From assembly GCA_900551135.1 (NCBI GenBank), contig URUX01000007.1, positions 1 to 31,893 on the forward strand: 31,893 bases of DNA, given 5' to 3'. Under the pieces are notes generated by a model that was given only the letters and a program-made list of their open reading frames with translations, was not told where the DNA came from and ran no database searches. The stretch is from an uncultured Clostridium sp. Its GTDB lineage: Bacteria; Bacillota; Clostridia; Lachnospirales; Lachnospiraceae. Numbering within the stretch: the first letter of the stretch is position 1; each line of letters starts with the position of its first letter. A program made the translations under genes and the position numbers. Of the stretch, positions 7,360 through 15,845 are shown in pieces.

Positions 7360-7847
7360 TATTTTACGCTTTCCAGGCGGATAATGGAATCTGCCTGTTC
7401 CTTTAATTCCTCTGGCAGTACCGTTCCGGTCAGCACCAAATTCATAGGTTCTTCCCGTACAGAAAGCAGTTTCTGAATATCCTCCAGGGGCACAATCTTC
7501 TGATCAACCAGTCCCAGCACCCCGTCCAGGATCAGCATATCGCACTCTCCTGTTGCCATAACCTTTTTTGCAAAATTCAGACCGTTTTGAATATTCATAA
7601 ACTCCCTGGTCTTTGCTTCTTCGCTGAGTTTTGAAAAAGACTCTGCCGACTTTTCAAAGCGAAAAACCTGCAGTTCCGGCTCCAGGCGATTGTATACTGC
7701 CATCTGTTCTGCATCCAGACTCCCCTGCAGAAACTGAATTAAAACGGCTGTCTTTCCGGCTGCGACTACGCTTAACCCTTTTCCCAGAGCCATGGCTGTC
7801 TTTCCTTTTCCAGTTCCGTAGATGATTTGCACGTATCCCGTCTGCAT
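7359..7847 (-). CDS. corrinoid adenosyltransferase-like P-loop protein (CobO/BtuR family)
   Basis: 162 residues. The start MQTGYVQIIYGTGKGKTAMA carries the P-loop characteristic of the CobA/CobO/BtuR family (GTGKGKTA at 11-18), followed by an AVLIQFLQG strand and a DMLILDGVLG Walker B-like segment. Family members transfer an adenosyl group from ATP to cob(I)alamin or cobyrinate diamide. The protein ends soon after LVLTGTVLPEEL and lacks the C-terminal segment (the KHAFDAGVKAQ-like end) of the 196-residue enterobacterial enzyme, so substrate and even activity are uncertain. It heads a unit with the pectinesterase and a small membrane protein and has its own promoter. No cobalamin biosynthesis gene lies near. 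Confidence 0.82.
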   Translation of the reverse strand: MQTGYVQIIYGTGKGKTAMALGKGLSVVAAGKTAVLIQFLQGSLDAEQMAVYNRLEPELQVFRFEKSAESFSKLSEEAKTREFMNIQNGLNFAKKVMATGECDMLILDGVLGLVDQKIVPLEDIQKLLSVREEPMNLVLTGTVLPEELKEQADSIIRLESVK

Positions 7848-7899
7848 CTTATGTCACCTCGTATTCTTTTGCATCTTCCCCCCGATGCCAGTTTGACTA

Positions 7900-7928
7900 A
7901 TAATAGCATAGTTTTCTGTTAAATGCAA
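7900..7928 (-). promoter_or_regulatory. sigma-A promoter of the adenosyltransferase-pectinesterase unit
   Basis: TTGCAT (7923-7928) and TATTAT (7900-7905) are separated by 17 bases on the minus strand. The -35 begins about ten bases after the stop of the SSB-like gene, with no terminator between them. A small GCATC/GATGC hairpin (7871-7888) lies in the 5' leader. Confidence 0.6.
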
Positions 7929-7938
7929 GAACCGGACT

Positions 7939-8565
7939 TTACTCTGCCATCTCCAGCTTGCTGATGGATACCTCATAGGCTACTCTCTTTTCACACTGGG
8001 TATCGCTTAATTTTTTCGTGTACTCCCGGCTCTGAACCCGTCCCCATACCTGTACTCTGGTGCCTACTTCAAAACTGGATGCATACCTGGCATTTCGTCC
8101 CCAGGCAATACAGGGTATGTAATCCGATTTTCCATATGGACGGTTTACTGCCAGCAGAAGATCGGCAATTTCTCTTCCGAGAGGCGTCTTCCGGTATACC
8201 GGAAGTTTACAGATATATCCATCTAAAAAGATCTGGTTGGTTTTGGTATAATCTGTAAATTCCTCCATAAAACGGATTTCCCTTACAAAGACAGACAGTA
8301 CCAGGCGGTTTTTCGCGCCTTCATGGCGGTTATAGGACCGGAACTGGCCAATGGCTTCTACTGTACAGCCGCGGTAATCCTTTTCCACATCTAAAAGGCG
8401 TTCCGAAACCATTAATGGAATAATGTCTGCCTGTTCGCTGAGACGGCTGACCGACAGATCTACCATATAAAATCCTTCTCCAAATACCTCATGACTGAAG
8501 GTAAATCCGGATACAATGGTTCCAATCACACTGACCTTGTTGTTTTCAATTACTTTTTCTGACAT
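7939..8565 (-). CDS. single-stranded DNA-binding-like protein with two OB folds
   Basis: 208 residues from ATG 8565, which has AGGAG seven bases before it; a longer frame starts 24 bases upstream without such spacing. Two SSB-like units can be read. The first (about 9-100) runs from NKVSVIGTIVSG to VFVREIRFM. The second (about 110-205) has the typical SSB order of NQIFLDGYI, DYIPCIAWGRNARY, GTRVQVWGRVQSREY and YEVSISKLE. Canonical SSBs have one OB fold, a disordered tail and an acidic DDIPF-like tip that recruits partners; this protein ends in KLEMAE with no such tail. It is therefore probably an accessory SSB rather than the replicative one. The genome should hold a standard ssb elsewhere (usually beside rpsF), which I cannot see here. 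Confidence 0.82.
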   Translation of the reverse strand: MSEKVIENNKVSVIGTIVSGFTFSHEVFGEGFYMVDLSVSRLSEQADIIPLMVSERLLDVEKDYRGCTVEAIGQFRSYNRHEGAKNRLVLSVFVREIRFMEEFTDYTKTNQIFLDGYICKLPVYRKTPLGREIADLLLAVNRPYGKSDYIPCIAWGRNARYASSFEVGTRVQVWGRVQSREYTKKLSDTQCEKRVAYEVSISKLEMAE

Positions 8566-8643
8566 AGTATTTCTCCTCTTCTCTCCCATAATTTACTTAT
8601 CGCACATAGTAAATTTATGTGGAAACGGATAACTTTATGAAGA

Positions 8644-8683
8644 AATTTAAAAAGAATCCTGAAGAAGTTCTCGACAGGATTCT
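8644..8683 (-). terminator. typA terminator
   Basis: In the minus strand AGAATCCTG pairs with CAGGATTCT around a 13-base loop and is followed by TTTTAAATTT. It lies about 85 bases after the typA stop and before the SSB-like gene. Confidence 0.85.
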
Positions 8684-8767
8684 CTCTTTCTATTGGTTTT
8701 TTTGCTTATTTTCTGTAATCCGGGCGACAGCTGTCTCTTTTTGGATACTGTTCCTGCGAAAAACGTC

Positions 8768-10597
8768 TTATTTCTTAAAAGATGCTCTCTTTCTTAACAT
8801 TGGATCCAGAATCTTTTTCCGGATTCGGAGGCTCTTAGGAGTAATCTCCAGCAATTCGTCCGTATCAATAAATTCCAGACACTGCTCTAAGCTCATAACC
8901 TTTGGAGGCGTCAGACGCAGAGCATCATCTGCACTGGAAGATCTGGTATTGGTCAGCTTTTTGGTCTTGCAGACATTGATTTCAATATCTTCAGCCTTCG
9001 GGTTCTGTCCTACAACCATACCGGAATATACCTTTTCACCAGGTCCGATAAACAGGATGCCTCTCTCCTGGGCATTGTAAAGACCGTAAGTAATTGCCTC
9101 ACCTGCTTCAAATGCAATCAGGGAACCAGTAGGACGGTAAGTCAAATCCCCCTTGTAAGGACCGTAGCCGTCAAACATGGTATTTAAAATACCATTTCCC
9201 TTGGTATCTGTCATAAATTCGCCTCTGTAACCGATTAAACCTCTGGACGGGATAGAAAATTCCAGTCTGGTATAACCGCCTGATACCGGACTCATGCCCT
9301 GCAGTTCACCCTTTCTGGAAGTCAGCTTCTGGATAACTGCACCGGTAAATTCATCCGGCACATCCACATAAGCGATTTCCATTGGTTCCTGCTTCTGGCC
9401 TCTTTCATTATATTTGTAAATAACCTCTGCCTTGCTGACTGCAAATTCAAAGTTTTCACGGCGCATATTCTCAATCAGAACAGACAGATGCAGTTCGCCT
9501 CTTCCGGACACCTTAAAGCAGTCTGGAGAATCGGTCTCCTCTACCCTGAGGCTGACATCTGTATTTAACTCCCGGAACAGACGTTCTCTGATATGACGGG
9601 ATGTAATGTATTTTCCTTCCTGACCTGCCAGAGGACTGTCATTTACCATAAAATACATGGAAATCGTTGGCTCGGAAATCTTCTGGAACGGGATCGGGTC
9701 CGGAGTATCGACTGCACAAATGGTATCGCCAATGTGAATATCCGGAATGCCGGAGATGGCAACGATAGAGCCCACATTTGCCTCTTTTACCTCTACCCGG
9801 TTCAAGCCGTCAAACTCATACAGCTTGCCAATCTTAATCTTCTTAAACTTATCCGGATCGTGGTGGTTTACCAGAACGCACTCCTGGTTGATACGAAGCA
9901 TGCCGTTATCTACCTTGCCCACGCCAATACGGCCTACGTATTCATTGTAGTCAATGGTACTGATTAAGGTTTGAAGAGGAGCTTCCGGATCTCCTTCCGG
10001 AGCTGGAATATAATCAATAATGGTTTCAAAAAGAGGGGTCATATCCACATTGTCATCTTCCAGGTTCTTCTTTGCATAGCCGTCTCTTGCAGATGCAAAA
10101 ATAAATGGACACTCCAACTGTTCATCGGATGCATCCAGATCCATAAACAGTTCCAGAATTTCATCAATTACCTCATTTGGACGGGCTTCCGGACGGTCAA
10201 TCTTATTAATGCAGACAATTACATATAAGTCCAGTTCCAGGGCTTTCTTTAATACAAACTTGGTCTGAGGCATTGCTCCCTCATAAGCGTCTACTACTAA
10301 AATCACGCCGTTTACCATCTTTAAGACACGTTCTACCTCACCGCCAAAATCTGCATGGCCTGGGGTATCAATAATATTAATCTTGGTTCCTTTATACACA
10401 ACTGCCGTATTTTTGGAAAGAATGGTAATTCCTCTTTCACGTTCAATGTCATTGGAGTCCATGACACGCTCTGCCACTTCCTGATTTTCTCTAAAAATAC
10501 CGCTCTGCTTTAACAGGTTGTCAACCAATGTTGTTTTTCCATGATCAACGTGAGCGATAATTGCAATATTTCTTACATCTTCTCTCTTAATTCTCAT
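8768..10597 (-). CDS. typA: ribosome-associated GTPase TypA/BipA
   Basis: 609 residues, full length. TypA is a translational GTPase of the EF-G/LepA class that binds the 70S ribosome and helps assembly and growth under stress, particularly cold. All G motifs are present: AHVDHGKTT (15-23), the switch I ERGITILSKNTA (53-64), DTPGHADFGGEVER (77-90) and NKIDRP (131-136). The EF-G-like domains II, III and V follow, then the TypA-specific C-terminal domain (NPKAEDIEINVCKTKKLTNTR). The gene is monocistronic, with its own promoter and terminator. Confidence 0.98.
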   Translation of the reverse strand: MRIKREDVRNIAIIAHVDHGKTTLVDNLLKQSGIFRENQEVAERVMDSNDIERERGITILSKNTAVVYKGTKINIIDTPGHADFGGEVERVLKMVNGVILVVDAYEGAMPQTKFVLKKALELDLYVIVCINKIDRPEARPNEVIDEILELFMDLDASDEQLECPFIFASARDGYAKKNLEDDNVDMTPLFETIIDYIPAPEGDPEAPLQTLISTIDYNEYVGRIGVGKVDNGMLRINQECVLVNHHDPDKFKKIKIGKLYEFDGLNRVEVKEANVGSIVAISGIPDIHIGDTICAVDTPDPIPFQKISEPTISMYFMVNDSPLAGQEGKYITSRHIRERLFRELNTDVSLRVEETDSPDCFKVSGRGELHLSVLIENMRRENFEFAVSKAEVIYKYNERGQKQEPMEIAYVDVPDEFTGAVIQKLTSRKGELQGMSPVSGGYTRLEFSIPSRGLIGYRGEFMTDTKGNGILNTMFDGYGPYKGDLTYRPTGSLIAFEAGEAITYGLYNAQERGILFIGPGEKVYSGMVVGQNPKAEDIEINVCKTKKLTNTRSSSADDALRLTPPKVMSLEQCLEFIDTDELLEITPKSLRIRKKILDPMLRKRASFKK

Positions 10598-10642
10598 AAG
10601 TTTACTTCCTTATTATTAAACTGTTTTCTGCCACGGTTACCT

Positions 10643-10671
10643 AGTATAGCATCCGTTTTTCAGGATTGCAA
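10643..10671 (-). promoter_or_regulatory. sigma-A promoter of typA
   Basis: TTGCAA (10666-10671), 17 bases, TATACT (10643-10648) on the minus strand, about 45 bases before the typA ATG. Confidence 0.75.
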
Positions 10672-10688
10672 GGTGTTTTGCCAAGGTT

Positions 10689-11378
10689 TTAAGGAATTTC
10701 CTCAAAAAGCAGAGTCTCTTTTTCCAGATTGCCGTAATACAGGCGGCATATCGTCTCAATTTCTGCTCTTCCGCTGGTTCCTTCTGTCAGTGCAGCTGAA
10801 AAAGCACCGGATTCTGCCACCGGAACCAGGAATGTCATGACCACATTATCTGCGTACTGGGTATCCAGGGTTGTAATCCCTCTTTCTGATGCAATGTACT
10901 GGATCTTTCCCAGACCATTGTAATCGGTAACTACCCGGATTTTTTCTGCCAGCTTCTTTTCTACCACCACGCTTCCTTCCAGACCTGCCTTTGCTGCTCC
11001 TGAATAAGCTCTCACAAGGCCTCCCGTACCCAGAAGAATCCCTCCGAAATACCTGGTCACTACCACACAGATATTCGTCACTCCCGAACCGGTCAAAACG
11101 TCCAGCATCGGTTTTCCAGCCGTCTGGCTGGGCTCTCCATCATCACTGCACCGCTTTTTTTCTCCTCTGTCTCCTATGACATAGGCCCAGCAGTTGTGTC
11201 TGGCATCCCAGTATTGCTTCCGCATTTCTTCTACAAATGCCAGCGCTTCCTCTTCCCTTTCCACCGGACGGGTATTGGCAATAAAGCGGGACTTTTTTTC
11301 TGTCAGTTCCCCGCTTCCCCCCTGATATAAAATCAAATAGGATTCCGGCCTTTTAAATGCCTGACTGGTTTCTCCCAT
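10689..11378 (-). CDS. YigZ/IMPACT family protein
   Basis: 229 residues from ATG 11378 (MGETSQAFKRP), which has GGAGG eight bases upstream; the longer frame would include the ribosome binding site. The N-terminal UPF0029 domain shows EKKSRFIAN, RHNCWAYVIG, SDDGEPSQTAGKPML and the VVVTRYFGGILLGTGGLVRAYSGAAK block typical of YigZ and the eukaryotic IMPACT protein. The C-terminal DUF1949 ferredoxin-like domain starts near residue 140 (VVTDYNGLGKIQY). The eukaryotic relative regulates the GCN2 kinase; the bacterial role is unsettled, and a link to translation is only suggested. It is transcribed divergently from the penicillin-binding protein gene. Confidence 0.95.
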   Translation of the reverse strand: MGETSQAFKRPESYLILYQGGSGELTEKKSRFIANTRPVEREEEALAFVEEMRKQYWDARHNCWAYVIGDRGEKKRCSDDGEPSQTAGKPMLDVLTGSGVTNICVVVTRYFGGILLGTGGLVRAYSGAAKAGLEGSVVVEKKLAEKIRVVTDYNGLGKIQYIASERGITTLDTQYADNVVMTFLVPVAESGAFSAALTEGTSGRAEIETICRLYYGNLEKETLLFEEIP

Positions 11379-11406
11379 ATTTTTTCCCTCCATTCTTCTC
11401 TCAAAC

Positions 11407-11435
11407 AGTATACCAGAGAGTTTCCAAAGGAACAA
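11407..11435 (-). promoter_or_regulatory. sigma-A promoter of the YigZ-family gene
   Basis: TTGTTC (11430-11435), 17 bases, TATACT (11407-11412) on the minus strand, close to the divergent promoter of the penicillin-binding protein gene. Confidence 0.65.
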
Positions 11436-11452
11436 TACCTATGAATCTTAAG

Positions 11453-11481
11453 TTGAATTAATTAGGATATTTTGCTATAAT
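11453..11481 (+). promoter_or_regulatory. sigma-A promoter of the class A PBP gene
   Basis: TTGAAT (11453-11458), 17 bases, TATAAT (11476-11481). AAAGGAGG follows seven bases before the ATG. Confidence 0.75.
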
Positions 11482-11504
11482 GTACCGGTAAAGGAGGATT
11501 TTCC

Positions 11505-14225
11505 ATGAACTCGAATAATTACGGCAGAAAGGCCACAGAGCGGAATCTGCGGGCTGTCCGTTCCAAATCCCAGAAATATAAAACACGGATGATTCAGTTT
11601 GTTTCCCGTATGTTATTTATTTTCTGTCTTCTGATTGCCGTCACCGGTATCAGTGCAGGTTTTGGCATGGTAAAGGGCATTATTGACAATGCCCCCCAGA
11701 TCGATCCCAACAGCTTCGGCCCCAGCGGCTTTGCCACCAAGGTATATGACAGCGCAGGTAATCTGACTGATACTCTGGTTATGGAAGGTTCCAACCGTGA
11801 GGCAGCCACTTACGAAGAGCTTCCCCAGGATTTAATTGATGCCTTCGTTGCCATTGAAGATTCCCGTTTCTGGGAACATAACGGCATTGATATTCGTTCT
11901 ATTCTTCGTGCCGCAGTCGGCGTGCTGACCAATGATAACCGGGGCGGTGGTTCTACCCTGACTCAGCAGCTCATTAAAAATAATGTATTTAAAGGCGGAA
12001 ATGAAGCTACTTTTGCAGCAAAGCTGGAACGGAAGCTTCAGGAACAGTATCTGGCTGTCCAGTTGGAAGAGTCTCTTGGCCCTGACAAAACACAGGCCAA
12101 ACAAAAAATTATCACGGATTATTTAAATACCATTAATTTAGGCAGTAATACCCTGGGGGTAAAAGTTGCCGCAAGACGGTATTTTAATAAAGAAGTAGCA
12201 GATTTAACACTGTCCGAGTGTACGGTTCTTGCCGGCATTACGCAAAAGCCCACGTATTATAACCCAATTACCAATCCGGAACATAATGCGGAAAAACGCA
12301 AGGTCATTCTCCAGTACATGAAGGATCAGGGATATATTTCTGCTGAGGAACAGGAAATTGCCCTGGCTGATAATGTGTATGACCGCATTCAGCAAAACAA
12401 CAATACGGTAATTGCCAACAAAGAATCTACAAAATACAGCTATTTTACTGATGAACTGACCGAACAGGTTCAGGACACCCTTATGAAAAAGCTGGGATAT
12501 TCGGAAAGCCAGGCTTACAATCTGCTTTATGGCGGAGGCTTAAGCATTTACACGACTCAGGATCCCGCTATTCAGGCCATTGTAGATGAGGAAATCAATA
12601 ATCCTGGAAACTATTCAGCGGCCAGGTATTCGGTGGAATACCGCCTTTCTGTCACCCATGCCAATGGCGAAACGAAACACTATTCCGAAGAAAACCTGAA
12701 AAAATATCACCGGGAAATCCTTCGGGATGGTTATACCGGCCTATACAATACAGAAGAAGAAGTCATCCGTGACATAGAACAGTTTAAGGCAACTCTTCTT
12801 CAGGAAGGGGACGAAATCCTTGGAGAACGCATGCAGACCACTCTTCAACCCCAGGCGTCTTTCGTCATCATGGATCAGACTACCGGACAGGTAAAGGCTA
12901 TCAGCGGCGGACGCGGTGAAAAGACTGCAAGTCTTACCTTAAACCGAGCCACCAATACGCTGAGGCAGCCGGGTTCTACCTTTAAGGTTATTACTGCCTT
13001 TGCCCCTGCTTTGGATGCCTGCGGCGCTACTCTGGGAACCGTCTATTACGACACCCCTTATACCATTGGAACAAAAACTTTTAAAAACTGGTACAGCCAG
13101 GGAAAATATCAGGGATACTCCAACATTCGAAGCGGTATTATTTTCTCTATGAATATTGTAGCTGTCCGCTGCCTGATGGAGACGGTTACTCCCCAGTTAG
13201 GTCTTGAGTATGCCAAAAACCTTGGAATTACTTCTCTGACTTCCAATGACTTAAATCCTGCCACTGCTCTGGGCGGTATTACTGACGGTGTTTCCAATCT
13301 GGAACTGACCGCTGCTTATGCAGCAATTGCCAATGGGGGAGTTTATACCGAACCGGTTTTCTTCACAAAAATTTTAGACCATGATGGAAAGGTTCTGTTA
13401 GACAATACTCCGGAAACCCACCGGGCTTTAAAAGATTCTACTGCCTTCCTTTTAACAGATGCCATGGCAGACTCTCTCCGTTCGGTAAGCAGCTTTGCAA
13501 GAGCCGGAGCCAGCATTAATTCCACCAGTACCCGGGCCAGACTTTCCAGTATGTCTGTAGCCGGAAAAAGCGGAACCACATCCTCAAATAATGATATCTG
13601 GTTTGTAGGATATACGCCTTACTATACTGCCGGTATCTGGGGGGGATGTGACAACAATCAGTCGTTAAGCAGCAATGGTGGTACCAGCTTCCATAAAGAC
13701 ATCTGGCGCAAGATTATGGATCGGGTTCACGAGGGGCTCTCTGATCCTGGATTTGCAGTACCGGACAGTATAGAAACCGCCCAAATCTGCCGCAAATCCG
13801 GCAAACTGGCAGTCAATGGCGTATGTACCAGCGATCCAAGAGGCAATGCCGTTTATACGGAATATTTTGCAAAAGGTACGGTTCCTACAGAAGTCTGTGA
13901 CAAGCATGTAGTCGTTACCGTGTGCTCCGCTTCCGGAATGAAACCTACTGAATTCTGTCCAGAACGCCGTTCCAAGGTATGTATGGCTCTTCCACAGGAC
14001 GAGGAAGGAAGTACCGATGATTCTGCATTTGGAATCCCTGGCTACTGCAACATTCATACAGATGTGTCCACGCTGCTTCCTCCGGTTAATCCGGACGGCT
14101 CTCCCACTCAGTCTCCTTCGGATTCGTCTGGCTCTTCCATTACTCCTATCGGACCTGGTTATGTACAGACTAATCCAGTGATTGTAGGCACAATGCCAAG
14201 TGAATACGGGCCTGGAGTAAATTAG
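11505..14225 (+). CDS. class A penicillin-binding protein (glycosyltransferase-transpeptidase)
   Basis: 906 residues. It polymerises lipid II and crosslinks peptidoglycan outside the membrane. A basic cytoplasmic N-terminus is followed by one TM helix (about 34-56). The GT51 domain shows EDSRFWEHNGID (catalytic Glu118), GGSTLTQQLIKN and RKLQEQYLAVQLEE. The transpeptidase domain shows SxxK as STFK (Ser491, Lys494), SMN (548-550) and KSGTT (688-692). After about residue 780 there is a tail with seven Cys (QICRKSG to GYCNIH) in repeated short units, then a Pro/Ser/Gly-rich end (about 850-906). Class A PBPs of clostridia often have such tails. It is like B. subtilis PonA in domain order, but I do not assign a symbol. 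Single gene with its own promoter and terminator. Confidence 0.95.
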   Translation: MNSNNYGRKATERNLRAVRSKSQKYKTRMIQFVSRMLFIFCLLIAVTGISAGFGMVKGIIDNAPQIDPNSFGPSGFATKVYDSAGNLTDTLVMEGSNREAATYEELPQDLIDAFVAIEDSRFWEHNGIDIRSILRAAVGVLTNDNRGGGSTLTQQLIKNNVFKGGNEATFAAKLERKLQEQYLAVQLEESLGPDKTQAKQKIITDYLNTINLGSNTLGVKVAARRYFNKEVADLTLSECTVLAGITQKPTYYNPITNPEHNAEKRKVILQYMKDQGYISAEEQEIALADNVYDRIQQNNNTVIANKESTKYSYFTDELTEQVQDTLMKKLGYSESQAYNLLYGGGLSIYTTQDPAIQAIVDEEINNPGNYSAARYSVEYRLSVTHANGETKHYSEENLKKYHREILRDGYTGLYNTEEEVIRDIEQFKATLLQEGDEILGERMQTTLQPQASFVIMDQTTGQVKAISGGRGEKTASLTLNRATNTLRQPGSTFKVITAFAPALDACGATLGTVYYDTPYTIGTKTFKNWYSQGKYQGYSNIRSGIIFSMNIVAVRCLMETVTPQLGLEYAKNLGITSLTSNDLNPATALGGITDGVSNLELTAAYAAIANGGVYTEPVFFTKILDHDGKVLLDNTPETHRALKDSTAFLLTDAMADSLRSVSSFARAGASINSTSTRARLSSMSVAGKSGTTSSNNDIWFVGYTPYYTAGIWGGCDNNQSLSSNGGTSFHKDIWRKIMDRVHEGLSDPGFAVPDSIETAQICRKSGKLAVNGVCTSDPRGNAVYTEYFAKGTVPTEVCDKHVVVTVCSASGMKPTEFCPERRSKVCMALPQDEEGSTDDSAFGIPGYCNIHTDVSTLLPPVNPDGSPTQSPSDSSGSSITPIGPGYVQTNPVIVGTMPSEYGPGVN

Positions 14226-14254
14226 ATTTTATCTTATTGTATTTTAGACAAACC

Positions 14255-14303
14255 AAAGCCGGCAGATAACGAAAAGGATACGTTATTAGCCGGCTTTTTT
14301 AAC
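14255..14303 (+). terminator. terminator of the PBP gene, partly bidirectional
   Basis: AAAGCCGGC-aga-TAACG pairs with CGTTA-tta-GCCGGCTTT and is followed by TTTT on the plus strand. The minus-strand reading ends in TTTGGTTT, so it may also stop spoVAE transcripts coming from the other side. Confidence 0.9.
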
Positions 14304-14384
14304 CGTTCATATATTTCTATATAGAATGGACATCTAAAACACTTAGCGGATTATCTGACAACTGTTATATCGCATACTTCTTAA

Positions 14385-14738
14385 TTATTTCATTTTCGAG
14401 TTAAATAATAACGCTCCCAAATACCCAAACACCATCGCTCCGCAAATTCCTGCGGAACTGGCTGTCAGGCCGCCTTTAAAAATTCCCAGAAGCCCTTCCG
14501 TCTCAACCCCTTCTTTTACACCTTTCCAAAGGGTATTACCAAATCCCAGCAGAGGTACGCCAGCTCCTTGTCCTGCCCAGTCTAAAAACGGCTGATATAC
14601 TCCGATAAATCCCAGAACCGCTCCGCTTACCACCAGCATCACCATAATCCTCCCTGGCATTAATTTTGTTTTATCCATGAAAATCTGTACCAGTGCGCAG
14701 ATCAGCCCTCCGACTAAAAATGCTTTTGCATAATCCAT
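14385..14738 (-). CDS. spoVAE: stage V sporulation protein AE (SpoVAEb-like)
   Basis: 117 residues, a SpoVAC/SpoVAEb-family membrane protein. It begins MDYAKAFLVGGLICAL and has about four hydrophobic helices (roughly 5-20, 30-48, 58-72 and 88-112), joined by typical segments such as DKTKLMPGRIMV, LLGFGNTLWKGV and FKGGLTASSAGICGA. SpoVA proteins form the channel that loads calcium dipicolinate into the forespore and releases it on germination. It follows spoVAD by 15 bases and should be cotranscribed from the sigma-G promoter. No spoVAC lies directly upstream of spoVAD, unlike the usual AC-AD-AE order. Confidence 0.93.
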   Translation of the reverse strand: MDYAKAFLVGGLICALVQIFMDKTKLMPGRIMVMLVVSGAVLGFIGVYQPFLDWAGQGAGVPLLGFGNTLWKGVKEGVETEGLLGIFKGGLTASSAGICGAMVFGYLGALLFNSKMK

Positions 14739-14753
14739 ATAGATGCTCCTTTC

Positions 14754-15806
14754 TCACTGCTGGCGATGTTCTATCACCACTCCATGGGCGATTCCCGGCA
14801 CGCTCTGTCCTTCATTAAAGCTGACGGTTGATAGCAGCGCTCCTGTAGGGACAAACAGTACCCGTTTCCAGATGCCTTCCCGGATACGGGGCAAAATATA
14901 CGAGCAAAGCGTTACTGCTGAACAGCCGCAGCCACTTCCTCCTGCATGCGTATCCTGTCTAGTGGAATCAAAAATCTCAATACCGCAGTCCATATGGATT
15001 TTTCTGAAATCATGTCCTTTTTTCTTCATAAGATCCAGAAGAATTTTTCTTCCTACTGTCCCCAGATCCCCTGTAATGATTTTATCATACCAGGTCTCAT
15101 CTACCCCAAAATCATCAAAATTCTGGCATATGGTAGAAAATGCCGCAGGCGCCATGGCAGCCCCCATATTCATGGAATCTTTTATCCCCAGATCCACAAT
15201 CTTTCCTGTCGTAACTCCTGTAATAACTGCCTGTCCCTGTGTATTTCCCAGGCTTTCTTCTGTATGTTTTTTCTTTCCTTTATTTGCCTCTATTACCACT
15301 GCGCCGCATCCGGTAACAGTCCAGGTCGCTGCAAAAGGACGCTGATTGCCATATCCCAACGGAAAACGAAACTGCTTTTCTGCAGTAGCAAAATGGCTGG
15401 AAGCCACTGCCACAGTCCGTTCTCCATATCCGCCTGCTGTCAGCATAGCTGCCAGTCCAATGGCTTCTCCCATTGTGGAACAAGCTCCATACAGGCCAAA
15501 CAGAGGGATTTCCAGTTCCATAACCCCAAAAGACGTAGCAATCAGCTGGCCTAACAAATCTCCGCCCAGCAGATAACGAATATCTTCTTTTTTCAGTCCT
15601 GCTTTCGAAACCGCCATGGTTACCGCCTGCTTTTGCATCTCACTTTCCGCCTCTTCCCAATTGGCTTTTCCAAATTTATCGTCCTGTTCTACTTTATCAA
15701 ATAAAGGGCCCAAGGGTCCTTCCCCTTCTTTTTTTCCCACAATGCTTCCCTCACTTGCAATTAAAGGCGGGGTATCAAAATATACGCTTGCCTTTCCTGT
15801 CTGCAT
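14754..15806 (-). CDS. spoVAD: stage V sporulation protein AD
   Basis: 350 residues, thiolase-fold member of the SpoVA complex that binds dipicolinic acid at the inner spore membrane. Recognisable stretches are the start (TGKASVYFDTPPLIASEGSIVG), LLGGDLLGQLI, the nucleophile-like loop GLYGACSTMGEAI, SSHFATAEKQFRFPLGYG and CGCSAVTLC near the C-terminus. Length is normal. The ATG is preceded by GGAAAGGAG. A perfect sigma-G-type promoter lies about 40 bases before the start, in the 92-base gap after a 52-residue ORF, so forespore expression is expected. Confidence 0.96.
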   Translation of the reverse strand: MQTGKASVYFDTPPLIASEGSIVGKKEGEGPLGPLFDKVEQDDKFGKANWEEAESEMQKQAVTMAVSKAGLKKEDIRYLLGGDLLGQLIATSFGVMELEIPLFGLYGACSTMGEAIGLAAMLTAGGYGERTVAVASSHFATAEKQFRFPLGYGNQRPFAATWTVTGCGAVVIEANKGKKKHTEESLGNTQGQAVITGVTTGKIVDLGIKDSMNMGAAMAPAAFSTICQNFDDFGVDETWYDKIITGDLGTVGRKILLDLMKKKGHDFRKIHMDCGIEIFDSTRQDTHAGGSGCGCSAVTLCSYILPRIREGIWKRVLFVPTGALLSTVSFNEGQSVPGIAHGVVIEHRQQ

Positions 15807-15845
15807 AAGCGCTCCTTTCCAGTCCTTGAAAACTTTATTTTTGTT

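Noticed and set aside
8619..9080. 153-residue open frame on the plus strand
   Set aside because: It runs antisense through the typA terminator and the 3' end of typA and encodes no family-like sequence; it is a shadow.
14743..15554. Two long plus-strand open frames of about 200 residues
   Set aside because: Both lie antisense to spoVAD, whose product is full length and clearly recognised. They have no ribosome binding site of note.
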